From contig CAMPHU010000260.1 of NCBI GenBank assembly GCA_946886065.1, positions 1-6,275 on the forward strand: a stretch of DNA of 6,275 nucleotides, in the 5' to 3' direction. Source of the stretch: an uncultured Massilia sp. Its GTDB lineage: Bacteria > Pseudomonadota > Gammaproteobacteria > Burkholderiales > Burkholderiaceae. A program made the position numbers and the translations under genes. Positions 1 to 6,275 of the stretch are shown here, piece by piece. A model generated the notes under the pieces. It searched no databases. It saw only the letters and a list, made by a program, of their open reading frames with translations, and was not told where the DNA came from. Each line of letters opens with the position of its first letter. The first letter of the stretch is position 1.

Positions 1-836
1 ACAGGTATGCAGGTGGTCGACCATCCACTGACGGCGCGCGGTCAGGCGGCCGGTGGCGGCGGTCAGCTGGGTGCCGATCGCTTCGCCGGCCGCCAGGCGG
101 GTCAGCACGTCCTCTTCGCGGCCCCAGGCGATCACCGTATGGGCGCCGGAGCGCGCGGCGCGGCGCGCGGCCAGCACCTTGGTCAGCATGCCGCCGCGGC
201 CGATGCTGCTGCCGGCGCCGCCGGCCATGGCTTCCAGCGCGGGATCGCCGGCCTGCGCTTCCCCGATCAGGCGCGCCCCCGGATCCTTGCGCGGATCGGC
301 GGAGTACAGGCCGCGCTGGTCGGTCAGGATCACCAGGGCGTCGGCTTCGATCAGGTTGGCGACCAGCGCCCCGAGGGTGTCGTTGTCGCCGAACTTGATC
401 TCGTCGGTGACCACGGTGTCGTTCTCGTTGATGATCGGGACCACGCCCAGGCGCAGCAGGGTCGTGAGGGTCGAGCGCGCGTTCAGGTAGCGCTCGCGGT
501 CGGCCAGGTCGGCGTGGGTCAGCAGCACCTGGGCGGTCTTGATGCCGTGGGTGCGGAAGCTGGTTTCGTAGATCTGCGCCAGGCCCATCTGGCCCACGGC
601 GGCGCAGGCCTGCAGCTCGTGGATGTCGGTCGGGCGGCTGCCGAAGCCGAGGCGCAGCATGCCTTCGGCGATGGCGCCGGAGGACACCAGGACGACGTCC
701 TTGCCGAGCTGGCGCAGGGCGGCGATCTGGGACGCCCAGCGGGCGATGGCGGTATGGTCGAGGCCCTGCCCCTCGTTCGTGACGAGCGAGGAGCCGACCT
801 TGACGATGATGCGGGAGGAGGACTGGAGGACGGAGT

Positions 837-840
<4 letters not shown>
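1..840 (-). CDS. proB: Glutamate 5-kinase (partial, C-terminus beyond left edge)
   Basis: ProB phosphorylates L-glutamate with ATP to gamma-glutamyl phosphate, the first and normally feedback-controlled step of proline synthesis in the cytoplasm. The 280 visible codons hold essentially the whole amino-acid kinase domain: the N-terminal KVGSSLVTN (residues 14-22), SSGAIAEG (53-60), INENDTV (137-143), [12 protein letters not shown] (150-161), [13 protein letters not shown] (172-184) and the GRGGMLTK nucleotide/substrate loop (214-221). Family members are about 370 aa, so roughly 90 residues, essentially the PUA domain, are missing because the window ends, not because the gene is broken. The ATG start shares an ATGA junction with the stop of the upstream membrane-protein gene. 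Only a poorly spaced GAGGG lies upstream, which suggests translational coupling. Identification is by motif and is very secure. The reading frame is open to base 1. Confidence 0.97.
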
Positions 841-2423
<1,583 letters not shown>

Positions 2424-2429
2424 CGATGG

Positions 2430-2443
2430 AAGGCTCGCGCCTT
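2430..2443 (-). promoter_or_regulatory. Small hairpin with GCGA tetraloop in the rpmA-obgE gap
   Basis: On the minus strand AAGGC and GCCTT pair around a GCGA loop, a GNRA-type tetraloop. Its descending arm is also part of a 7-bp alternative pairing: bases 2436-2430 with 2422-2416. That alternative would consume the ascending arm of the downstream terminator. The complementarity is directly visible; a regulatory role is inferred. Confidence 0.5.
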
Positions 2444-2451
2444 ACAAAGAA

Positions 2452-2470
2452 GCGCCGCAAGCTGCGGCGC
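2452..2470 (-). terminator. GC-rich hairpin just after rpmA
   Basis: This is a perfect 8-bp inverted repeat (GCGCCGCA/TGCGGCGC) with a 3-nt loop, starting 11 bp after the rpmA stop codon. On the minus strand it is followed by TTCTTTGT, a weak U-rich run. It may be a first terminator of the rplU-rpmA message or a 3'-end stabilising hairpin. The much better U-tract follows the second hairpin downstream. Confidence 0.55.
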
Positions 2471-2481
2471 ATGTGCGTAAT

Positions 2482-2754
2482 TTACGCTGCGACTGCTTCG
2501 TTCGCCACGACGGTCACGAATTGCTTCGAGCCGACGCCTTGCTTGACGAACTTGACCGTGCCGTCCACCAGGGCGAACAGGGTGTGGTCCTTGCCGGTAC
2601 CGACGTTGGCGCCTGCGCGCACCGGGGTACCACGCTGGCGGATGATGATGCCGCCGGCGTTGATCGCCTGGCCGCCATACACCTTCACGCCGAGGCGTTT
2701 GCTTTCTGAGTCACGGCCGTTTCGCGTTGTGCCGCCGCCTTTTTTGTGTGCCAT
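2482..2754 (-). CDS. rpmA: 50S ribosomal protein L27
   Basis: L27 is a component of the large ribosomal subunit whose flexible N-terminus reaches towards the peptidyl-transferase centre. The 90-aa product has the expected length and signature: MAHKKGGG at the start, [19 protein letters not shown] (residues 10-28), [17 protein letters not shown] (36-52) and [11 protein letters not shown] (55-65). The N-terminus begins directly MAHKK, without the cleavable extension found in Firmicutes. A strong Shine-Dalgarno, AAGGAG (2763-2768), lies 8 nt before the ATG. The gene follows rplU by 37 bp and is clearly cotranscribed with it. Two hairpins follow the stop codon. Confidence 0.99.
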   Translation of the reverse strand: MAHKKGGGTTRNGRDSESKRLGVKVYGGQAINAGGIIIRQRGTPVRAGANVGTGKDHTLFALVDGTVKFVKQGVGSKQFVTVVANEAVAA

Positions 2755-2791
2755 TCTAAATGCTCCTTATGACTGGGTGTCCGGACGGCGA

Positions 2792-3103
2792 TTAGCCGTT
2801 GATCGAGACGATCTGGATTTCGGTGAAGTTCTGGCGGTGGCCCTGACGCTTCTGGTAGTGCTTACGACGGCGCATCTTGAAGATACGGACCTTGTCGTGA
2901 CGACCATGCGAAACCACTTTCACCAGCACCGAAGCACCGTCGACCAGCGGAGCACCAAACTTGATGCTGTCGCCCGCGCCAACGGCGAGGACCTGATCGA
3001 TCGTGAGTTCGGAACCAATGTCAGCCGGTATCTGTTCTACTTTGAGTTTTTCGCCAGCGACAACTTTGTATTGCTTGCCACCGGTTTTTATGACCGCGTA
3101 CAT
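2792..3103 (-). CDS. rplU: 50S ribosomal protein L21
   Basis: L21 is an early-assembling large-subunit protein that contacts 23S rRNA. The 103-aa product matches the family along its whole length: [14 protein letters not shown] at the start, [14 protein letters not shown] (29-42), [21 protein letters not shown] (71-91; basic rRNA-binding region) and the [10 protein letters not shown]-terminus. The ATG is preceded by GAGG (3114-3117) at a spacing of 10 nt, rather long but in keeping with the canonical start sequence. It is the first gene of the minus-strand cluster and lies about 85 nt downstream of the predicted transcription start. Confidence 0.99.
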   Translation of the reverse strand: MYAVIKTGGKQYKVVAGEKLKVEQIPADIGSELTIDQVLAVGAGDSIKFGAPLVDGASVLVKVVSHGRHDKVRIFKMRRRKHYQKRQGHRQNFTEIQIVSING

Positions 3104-3189
3104 GATTGAGAAACCTCGTTAAATGTTAAAAGAATTCCGCCGGCGCAATAGCGTCGAAGTACACACTAAACTGCTCGAATGCCGGGGAA
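3104..3189 (-). promoter_or_regulatory. Probable 5' leader of the rplU-rpmA mRNA
   Basis: If transcription starts about 7 nt after the -10 box, the untranslated leader is about 85 nt, longer than ribosome binding requires. Its ends can close on themselves: CCGGC at 3185-3181 pairs with GCCGG at 3144-3140, which encloses a region with further short complementarity. Ribosomal protein leaders are often autoregulatory, and an L21 leader has been described in Bacillota. I do not recognise a known motif here, so a control role is only a possibility. Confidence 0.35.
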
Positions 3190-3195
3190 CAGAGG

Positions 3196-3224
3196 ATTAT
3201 ACATAAATTGCTGCCACGCGTCAA
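3196..3224 (-). promoter_or_regulatory. Sigma-70 promoter for rplU-rpmA cluster
   Basis: Reading the minus strand, TTGACG (3224-3219) is followed after exactly 17 bp by a perfect TATAAT (3201-3196). This is 5/6 plus 6/6 consensus at optimal spacing, as expected for a heavily expressed ribosomal protein operon. It stands in the divergent region between rplU and ispB and has no competing signal of similar quality on that strand. Confidence 0.88.
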
Positions 3225-3299
3225 AGTGACATCCAGGCTGCCGGACAGCGTCGCGCGGGGCCAACGTACGGCCTGTGCCGCATTCTGCGCCGCCGGGCA

Positions 3300-3328
3300 G
3301 GACGGGCACTGCTGGCTTGTCGTATAAT
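3300..3328 (+). promoter_or_regulatory. Probable ispB promoter
   Basis: A perfect TATAAT lies at 3323-3328, 54 bp before the ispB TTG. At 17-bp spacing the -35 position holds only GGACGG, and no TGN extension precedes the -10, so the promoter may be weak or need an activator. The two divergent -10 boxes (this one and the rplU one) are about 120 bp apart, and the remaining intergenic sequence contains no gene that I can support. Confidence 0.6.
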
Positions 3329-3382
3329 CGCGGCACTTGATAAAAACTCACTGCTTCTCTGTCTATCTTTTGCAGGTTCGCC

Positions 3383-4369
3383 TTGTCAGCCGCTATCCCA
3401 CACGCCCAACACTCCATCACCTCTTCGATCGCTCCCGACATGGAGGCCGTCAACGCGGTGATCCGGCAGCGCCTGCATTCGGAAGTGAGCCTGGTGAACC
3501 AGATCGCCGAATACATCATCAGCGCCGGCGGCAAGCGTATCCGCCCTGTGCTGGTGCTGCTGCTGGCCAATGCCTACGGCTACAAGGGCGCGGCGCACCA
3601 TGAACTGGCCGCGGTGGTGGAATTCATCCACACCGCGACCCTGCTGCACGACGACGTGGTCGACGAATCCTCGATGCGCCGCGGACGCCAGACCGCCAAC
3701 GCCCTGTTCGGCAATGCCGCCTCGGTGCTGGTCGGCGACTTCCTGTACTCGCGCTCCTTCCAGATGATGGTCGGCCTGAACAACATGCGCGTGATGCAGA
3801 TCCTGTCCGACGCCACCAACGTGATCGCCGAAGGCGAAGTGCTGCAGTTGCTGAATATGCACGACCCGGACGTGACCGAGGACAGCTACCTGAAAGTGAT
3901 CCGCTCCAAGACCGCCAAGCTGTTCGAGGCGGCGGCCGAGCTGGGCGCCCTGGTGGCGGGCGCGAACGACGAGCAGATCGCCGCGGCCGGCGAGTACGGC
4001 CGCTCGCTGGGCACCGCCTTCCAGCTGATCGACGACGTGCTCGACTACGCGGGCGACGCCGCCGAGATCGGCAAGAACCTGGGCGACGACCTGCGCGAAG
4101 GCAAGCCTACCCTGCCCCTGATCTGGCTGATGGAACACGGCAGCCCGCAGCAGCGCGAACTGGTGCGCACCTGCATCGAACAGGGCGACGAGCAGCAATT
4201 CGAAGCGGTCCTGGCCGCCGTCACCTCGAGCGGCGCATTGGCCTATACCCGCCGGCAGGCCGAGCTGGCCGCACGGCGCGCGGCGGCCGCCATCGAGGGC
4301 CTGCCGGAGAACGAATACAAGCGCAGTCTCTTGCAGCTCTGCAGCTTTGCTGTTGACAGAAACCATTAA
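3383..4369 (+). CDS. ispB: Octaprenyl diphosphate synthase (trans-polyprenyl synthase)
   Basis: IspB condenses farnesyl diphosphate with successive isopentenyl diphosphate units to make the all-trans side chain of ubiquinone and menaquinone. The 328-aa protein has the whole trans-prenyltransferase pattern: GGKRIRP (49-55), the first Asp-rich motif in LLHDDVVDESSMRRGR (DDVVD 90-94), the second in FQLIDDVLD (DDVLD 217-221) and GKNLGDDLREGKPTLP (230-245). Chain length cannot be read securely from the sequence; C40 is inferred from the Q-8 quinones of Burkholderiales. The start is TTG at 3383, with CAGG six bases upstream. An upstream in-frame CTG (3359) is less likely, and the first ATG (3440, residue 20) has no Shine-Dalgarno. 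The gene reads divergently from rplU. Its final codons hold the -35 box of the tRNA promoter. Confidence 0.96.
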   Translation: MSAAIPHAQHSITSSIAPDMEAVNAVIRQRLHSEVSLVNQIAEYIISAGGKRIRPVLVLLLANAYGYKGAAHHELAAVVEFIHTATLLHDDVVDESSMRRGRQTANALFGNAASVLVGDFLYSRSFQMMVGLNNMRVMQILSDATNVIAEGEVLQLLNMHDPDVTEDSYLKVIRSKTAKLFEAAAELGALVAGANDEQIAAAGEYGRSLGTAFQLIDDVLDYAGDAAEIGKNLGDDLREGKPTLPLIWLMEHGSPQQRELVRTCIEQGDEQQFEAVLAAVTSSGALAYTRRQAELAARRAAAAIEGLPENEYKRSLLQLCSFAVDRNH

Positions 4370-4381
4370 GGCGACTATAGT
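4353..4381 (+). promoter_or_regulatory. tRNA-Pro promoter overlapping the 3' end of ispB
   Basis: A perfect TTGACA (4353-4358) inside the last codons of ispB (Val-Asp-Arg) is followed after 17 bp by TATAGT (4376-4381), just after the ispB stop. A start near 4388 would leave about 35 nt of precursor before the tRNA. The 11/12 match at optimal spacing is typical of stable-RNA promoters. Confidence 0.8.
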
Positions 4382-4392
4382 CATGCCTTCCC

Positions 4393-4414
4393 GAGATGAC
4401 GGAAACGGCATCTC
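4393..4414 (+). other. Hairpin in the tRNA precursor leader
   Basis: GAGATG (4393-4398) pairs with CATCTC (4409-4414) around a 10-nt loop, ending 8 bases before the mature tRNA 5' end. It would lie in the 5' extension removed by RNase P. Whether it matters for processing is unknown. Confidence 0.35.
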
Positions 4415-4422
4415 AAACCAGT

Positions 4423-4499
4423 CGGGGTGTAGCTTAGCCCGGTAGAGCGCTACGTTCGGGACGTAGAGGCCGGAGGTTCGAATCCTCTCACCCCGACCA
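4423..4499 (+). tRNA. proK: tRNA-Pro (anticodon CGG)
   Basis: This is a 77-nt cloverleaf with encoded CCA. The acceptor stem CGGGGTG (4423-4429) pairs with CACCCCG (4489-4495); A4496 is the discriminator and CCA ends at 4499. The anticodon stem CTACG/CGTAG encloses loop TTCGGGA with CGG at 4457-4459, which reads CCG proline codons, frequent in this G+C-rich DNA. The T arm contains the invariant GGTTCGAATCC. The gene has its own promoter and a terminator 14 bp downstream. The symbol follows the E. coli CGG isoacceptor. Confidence 0.97.
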
Positions 4500-4512
4500 C
4501 AGAATTCCAGTG

Positions 4513-4539
4513 AAAAAGCCGACCCCGTGTCGGCTTTTT
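4513..4539 (+). terminator. Rho-independent terminator after tRNA-Pro
   Basis: A perfect 11-bp inverted repeat (AAAAAGCCGAC/GTCGGCTTTTT) with a 5-nt loop ends in five T residues that continue into GCTTT. It ends the tRNA-Pro transcript, plus any read-through from ispB. The A-rich ascending arm makes it potentially active in both directions, although nothing transcribed towards it from the right is evident. Confidence 0.92.
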
Positions 4540-4566
4540 GCTTTCTGCGCTCTCCCCTCTGGTTCG

Positions 4567-4595
4567 TTGTCCGCTTGCTTCTTTTGCGCTATGTT
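4567..4595 (+). promoter_or_regulatory. Possible promoter of the DUF4242 gene
   Basis: TTGTCC (4567-4572) and TATGTT (4590-4595) are separated by 17 bp and lie 28 bp after the tRNA terminator, which isolates the next gene from upstream transcription. The match is moderate (4/6 and 5/6). The predicted start near 4602 leaves a leader of about 36 nt. Confidence 0.5.
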
Positions 4596-4637
4596 GGCTT
4601 CTGCTTGGTTCCCACTGACAAGGACAAGGAGACAGCA

Positions 4638-4910
4638 ATGCCGCGCTACATGGTCGAACGTACTTTTCCCGATGGCTTGAACGTCCCCGTGAATGCCGCC
4701 GGTGCGGAAGGCCTGTGCGACATCGTCAAGGCCAACGGCGAACAGGGGGTGACCTGGGTCCATTCCTACGTCAGCACCGACAAGCAGCGGACCTTCTGCA
4801 TTTACGACGCGCCCACGCCGGAAGCGATCCGGCAGGTAGCGGAGCGCAACGGCTTGCCGGTCAACGGCATCACCGAGGTCTCGGTGCTGGATCCCTACTT
4901 CTATCACTGA
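4638..4910 (+). CDS. DUF4242 family protein (SCO4226-like, putative nickel-binding)
   Basis: This 90-aa protein has the DUF4242 pattern: MPRYMVERTFPDGL (1-14), the GVTWVHSYVSTDKQRTFCIYDAP core (37-59), PEAIRQVAERNGLPV (61-75) and the terminal ITEVSVLDPYFY (78-89). The one characterised relative that I know of, Streptomyces SCO4226, is a small alpha/beta (ferredoxin-like) nickel-binding protein. Candidate ligands seen here are Cys27, His42, Cys54 and His90, but which of them bind metal is not known to me, and cellular function is unknown. There is no signal peptide or membrane segment, so it is probably cytosolic. The ATG is backed by AAGGAG (4626-4631) six bases upstream. A longer in-frame reading back to 4527 would start inside the terminator and is rejected. 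The gene ends 30 bp from the convergent GH31 gene. Confidence 0.92.
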   Translation: MPRYMVERTFPDGLNVPVNAAGAEGLCDIVKANGEQGVTWVHSYVSTDKQRTFCIYDAPTPEAIRQVAERNGLPVNGITEVSVLDPYFYH

Positions 4911-4913
4911 AAC

Positions 4914-4932
4914 GGCCGCGTTGTTGTCGGCC
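4914..4932. terminator. Weak hairpin between convergent genes
   Basis: GGCCG and CGGCC form a 5-bp stem with a 9-nt loop in the 30-bp gap between the DUF4242 and GH31 stop codons. No T-run follows on either strand, so it is at best a weak or Rho-assisted bidirectional terminator. Confidence 0.3.
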
Positions 4933-4940
4933 CTCGGATC

Positions 4941-6275
4941 TTATCGAGCGATCAGGACCTGCTTCACGTTTTCATCGGGCAACGCGATGCGCAGACGGCG
5001 TGTCCTTGGGTCGAAGCGCAGATCCTGCACGGGCTTGCCGTCGATACTCACGACACCCGGGGCCGCCGCCAGGCCGACGAACTCGATGGCGCCCACGCGC
5101 TGGTAGCCCTGCCTGGACGGGATGTCCAGGCTCACTCCCCGCTCGTCCTGCCTCACCTCGATCATGCGCGACGCCCCCTCGCGGTAGCCATAGCCATCGC
5201 CGGCATCCTGGAACACCCGGCTGCTGCCGCCGGCCCCGACCGCAACGGCAAGCGTCAGCGGCTGGTCCTTCATCTCGCCGGTATGCTGCACCGCCGCCGT
5301 AGTCGGCACGGCGGCGCCGGCGCGGATGTAGAGCGGCAGCCGGTCCAGCGGCGCGGCGACCTTGGCCGTCGTGCCGCCCTTGTGGCGCGCGCCAGTCCAC
5401 CAGTCGATCCACGTGCTGCCCTTCGGGAAGTAGACCTCGCGGCTGGTCCGGCCCTCGTGCAGGACCGGCGCCACCAGCAGGTCGCCGCCCGCCAGGAACT
5501 GGTCCTCGACCAGGCTGGCGCGCGCGTCGCCCGGGTAGTCGAACCACAGGGGACGCATCGGCGGAATGCCGGTGCGCTCATTGGCCTCGAACAGCGAGTA
5601 CAGGTAAGGCAGCAGCTGGTAGCGCAGCGTGATCGCGCCGCGGTTGATGCGCTCGTACTCGGGGCCGAAGGACCAGGGCTCGCGCGGGGCCGAGACATCG
5701 TTCGAGTGCGTGCGGAAGTAAGGCGTCAGCGCCGCCGCCTGCATCCAGCGCGCGTGCAGTTCCGCGCTCGCGCTGCCCATGAAGCCGCCGACGTCGGCGC
5801 CCACGAAGGGCACGCCCGACACGGACAGGTTGGTCAGCATCGGAATGGTCAGCGCCAGGTGGGTCCAGTTGGGCGAATTGTCGCCGGTCCAGACGGCGGC
5901 GTAGCGCTGCACGCCGGCGAAGCCCGCGCGCGTGAGCACCATCGGGCGCTTGCCGGGACGCAGCTTGCGCAGGCCCTCGAAGCTGGCGCGCGCCATCTGC
6001 ATGCCGTAGACGTTGTGGTACTGCGCGTGGCTGCCGGGAATGCCGTCGCCGGCGTGCCGGGCGTCGAGCGGGAAGGTCCGCTGTGGCCCCAGGCCGATCT
6101 CTGGCTTGTCGAAACCGTCGGCGGGGAACACGCCCGGCTCGTTCATGTCGTTCCAGAAGCCGTCGATGCCCAGGTCGAGCGGCGCCTGGTACAGGCTGCC
6201 GAACCATGCGCGCGCCGCAGGCAGGGTGAAGTCCGGGAAGGCGCACACGCCGGGCCATACCTTCTCGTGCAGTTC
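4941..6275 (-). CDS. Glycoside hydrolase family 31 (alpha-glucosidase-like), 5'-partial
   Basis: GH31 enzymes are retaining hydrolases, mostly alpha-glucosidases or alpha-xylosidases. The 444 visible residues are the C-terminal part, and the frame is open to the right edge. Numbering from that edge: KVWPGVCAFPDF (5-16), the nucleophile motif GIDGFWNDMNEP (36-47, nucleophile Asp43), the acid/base motif VWTGDNSPNW (128-137, Asp132), and GVPFVGADVGGF, a conserved active-site loop. A beta-sandwich C-terminal region follows, including a DUF5110-like VFQDAGDGYGYREG. Both catalytic aspartates are present, so the enzyme should be active. Full-length members usually have about 650-850 residues, so several hundred, including any signal peptide and the N-terminal beta-domain, are outside the window. 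The GTG at 6248 is internal, not the start: homologous sequence continues upstream of it. Substrate and location cannot be decided from this part. Confidence 0.95.
   Translation of the reverse strand, partial: ELHEKVWPGVCAFPDFTLPAARAWFGSLYQAPLDLGIDGFWNDMNEPGVFPADGFDKPEIGLGPQRTFPLDARHAGDGIPGSHAQYHNVYGMQMARASFEGLRKLRPGKRPMVLTRAGFAGVQRYAAVWTGDNSPNWTHLALTIPMLTNLSVSGVPFVGADVGGFMGSASAELHARWMQAAALTPYFRTHSNDVSAPREPWSFGPEYERINRGAITLRYQLLPYLYSLFEANERTGIPPMRPLWFDYPGDARASLVEDQFLAGGDLLVAPVLHEGRTSREVYFPKGSTWIDWWTGARHKGGTTAKVAAPLDRLPLYIRAGAAVPTTAAVQHTGEMKDQPLTLAVAVGAGGSSRVFQDAGDGYGYREGASRMIEVRQDERGVSLDIPSRQGYQRVGAIEFVGLAAAPGVVSIDGKPVQDLRFDPRTRRLRIALPDENVKQVLIAR

Noticed and set aside
3166..3570. 134-codon minus-strand open frame over the divergent promoter region
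   Set aside because: It overlaps the rplU promoter and the first part of ispB, has no domain and no ribosome-binding signal.
3386..4411. 341-codon minus-strand open frame antisense to ispB
   Set aside because: It is a complementary-strand shadow rich in His, Gln, Val and Ala; ispB on the plus strand carries all the family motifs.
4527..4637. 37-residue N-terminal extension of the DUF4242 protein
   Set aside because: It would start within the tRNA terminator hairpin, and a strong Shine-Dalgarno directly precedes the internal ATG at 4638, where family similarity begins.
4423..4640. tRNA-Pro 3' end as an integration site with a genomic island to its right
   Set aside because: There is no integrase, no direct repeat of the tRNA 3' end and no visible composition shift; the terminator and genes that follow look native.
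6246..6248. GTG as the start of the GH31 gene
   Set aside because: The frame continues upstream with KVWPG, part of a conserved GH31 block, so the gene extends beyond the window.

Overview
The window looks like ordinary chromosomal DNA from a G+C-rich betaproteobacterium, most likely Burkholderiales and possibly Oxalobacteraceae (Massilia-like). The case rests on the gene order rplU-rpmA-obgE-(membrane gene)-proB, the divergent ispB, the strong G/C third-position bias, and the sequences of Obg, L27 and IspB. The genus is inferred from recollection of these families, not from a search.

Left half (1-3103), all on the minus strand and read from right to left: rplU (ribosomal protein L21), rpmA (L27), obgE (ribosome-associated GTPase), a small four-helix membrane protein resembling DUF4345, and proB (glutamate 5-kinase, cut by the left edge just before its PUA domain). 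A near-consensus sigma-70 promoter (TTGACG-17-TATAAT) drives the cluster from 3196-3224. Between rpmA and obgE lies a 105-bp gap with a GC hairpin and a strong intrinsic terminator, whose U-tract runs almost into the obgE ribosome-binding region. This terminator could set high ribosomal-protein and low GTPase output. Downstream, obgE, the membrane gene and proB overlap (11 bp and an ATGA junction), so they are probably translationally coupled.

Middle (3104-4539): a 279-bp divergent intergenic region separates rplU from ispB (octaprenyl diphosphate synthase for ubiquinone side chains), which reads right from a TTG start. A tRNA-Pro(CGG) gene follows 53 bp downstream of ispB. It appears to have its own promoter, TTGACA-17-TATAGT, with the -35 box inside the last codons of ispB, and it ends in a clear rho-independent terminator.

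Right part (4540-6275): a 90-aa DUF4242 (SCO4226-like, putative nickel-binding) protein gene on the plus strand with a plausible promoter and good Shine-Dalgarno, convergent with a glycoside hydrolase family 31 gene on the minus strand whose N-terminal part lies beyond the right edge. 

No mobile element, CRISPR array, phage gene or defence cassette is visible, and I see no convincing undescribed multi-gene system. The points that deserve a second look are regulatory: the possible attenuator before obgE, the promoter embedded in ispB, the long rplU leader, and the extra membrane gene wedged between obgE and proB.
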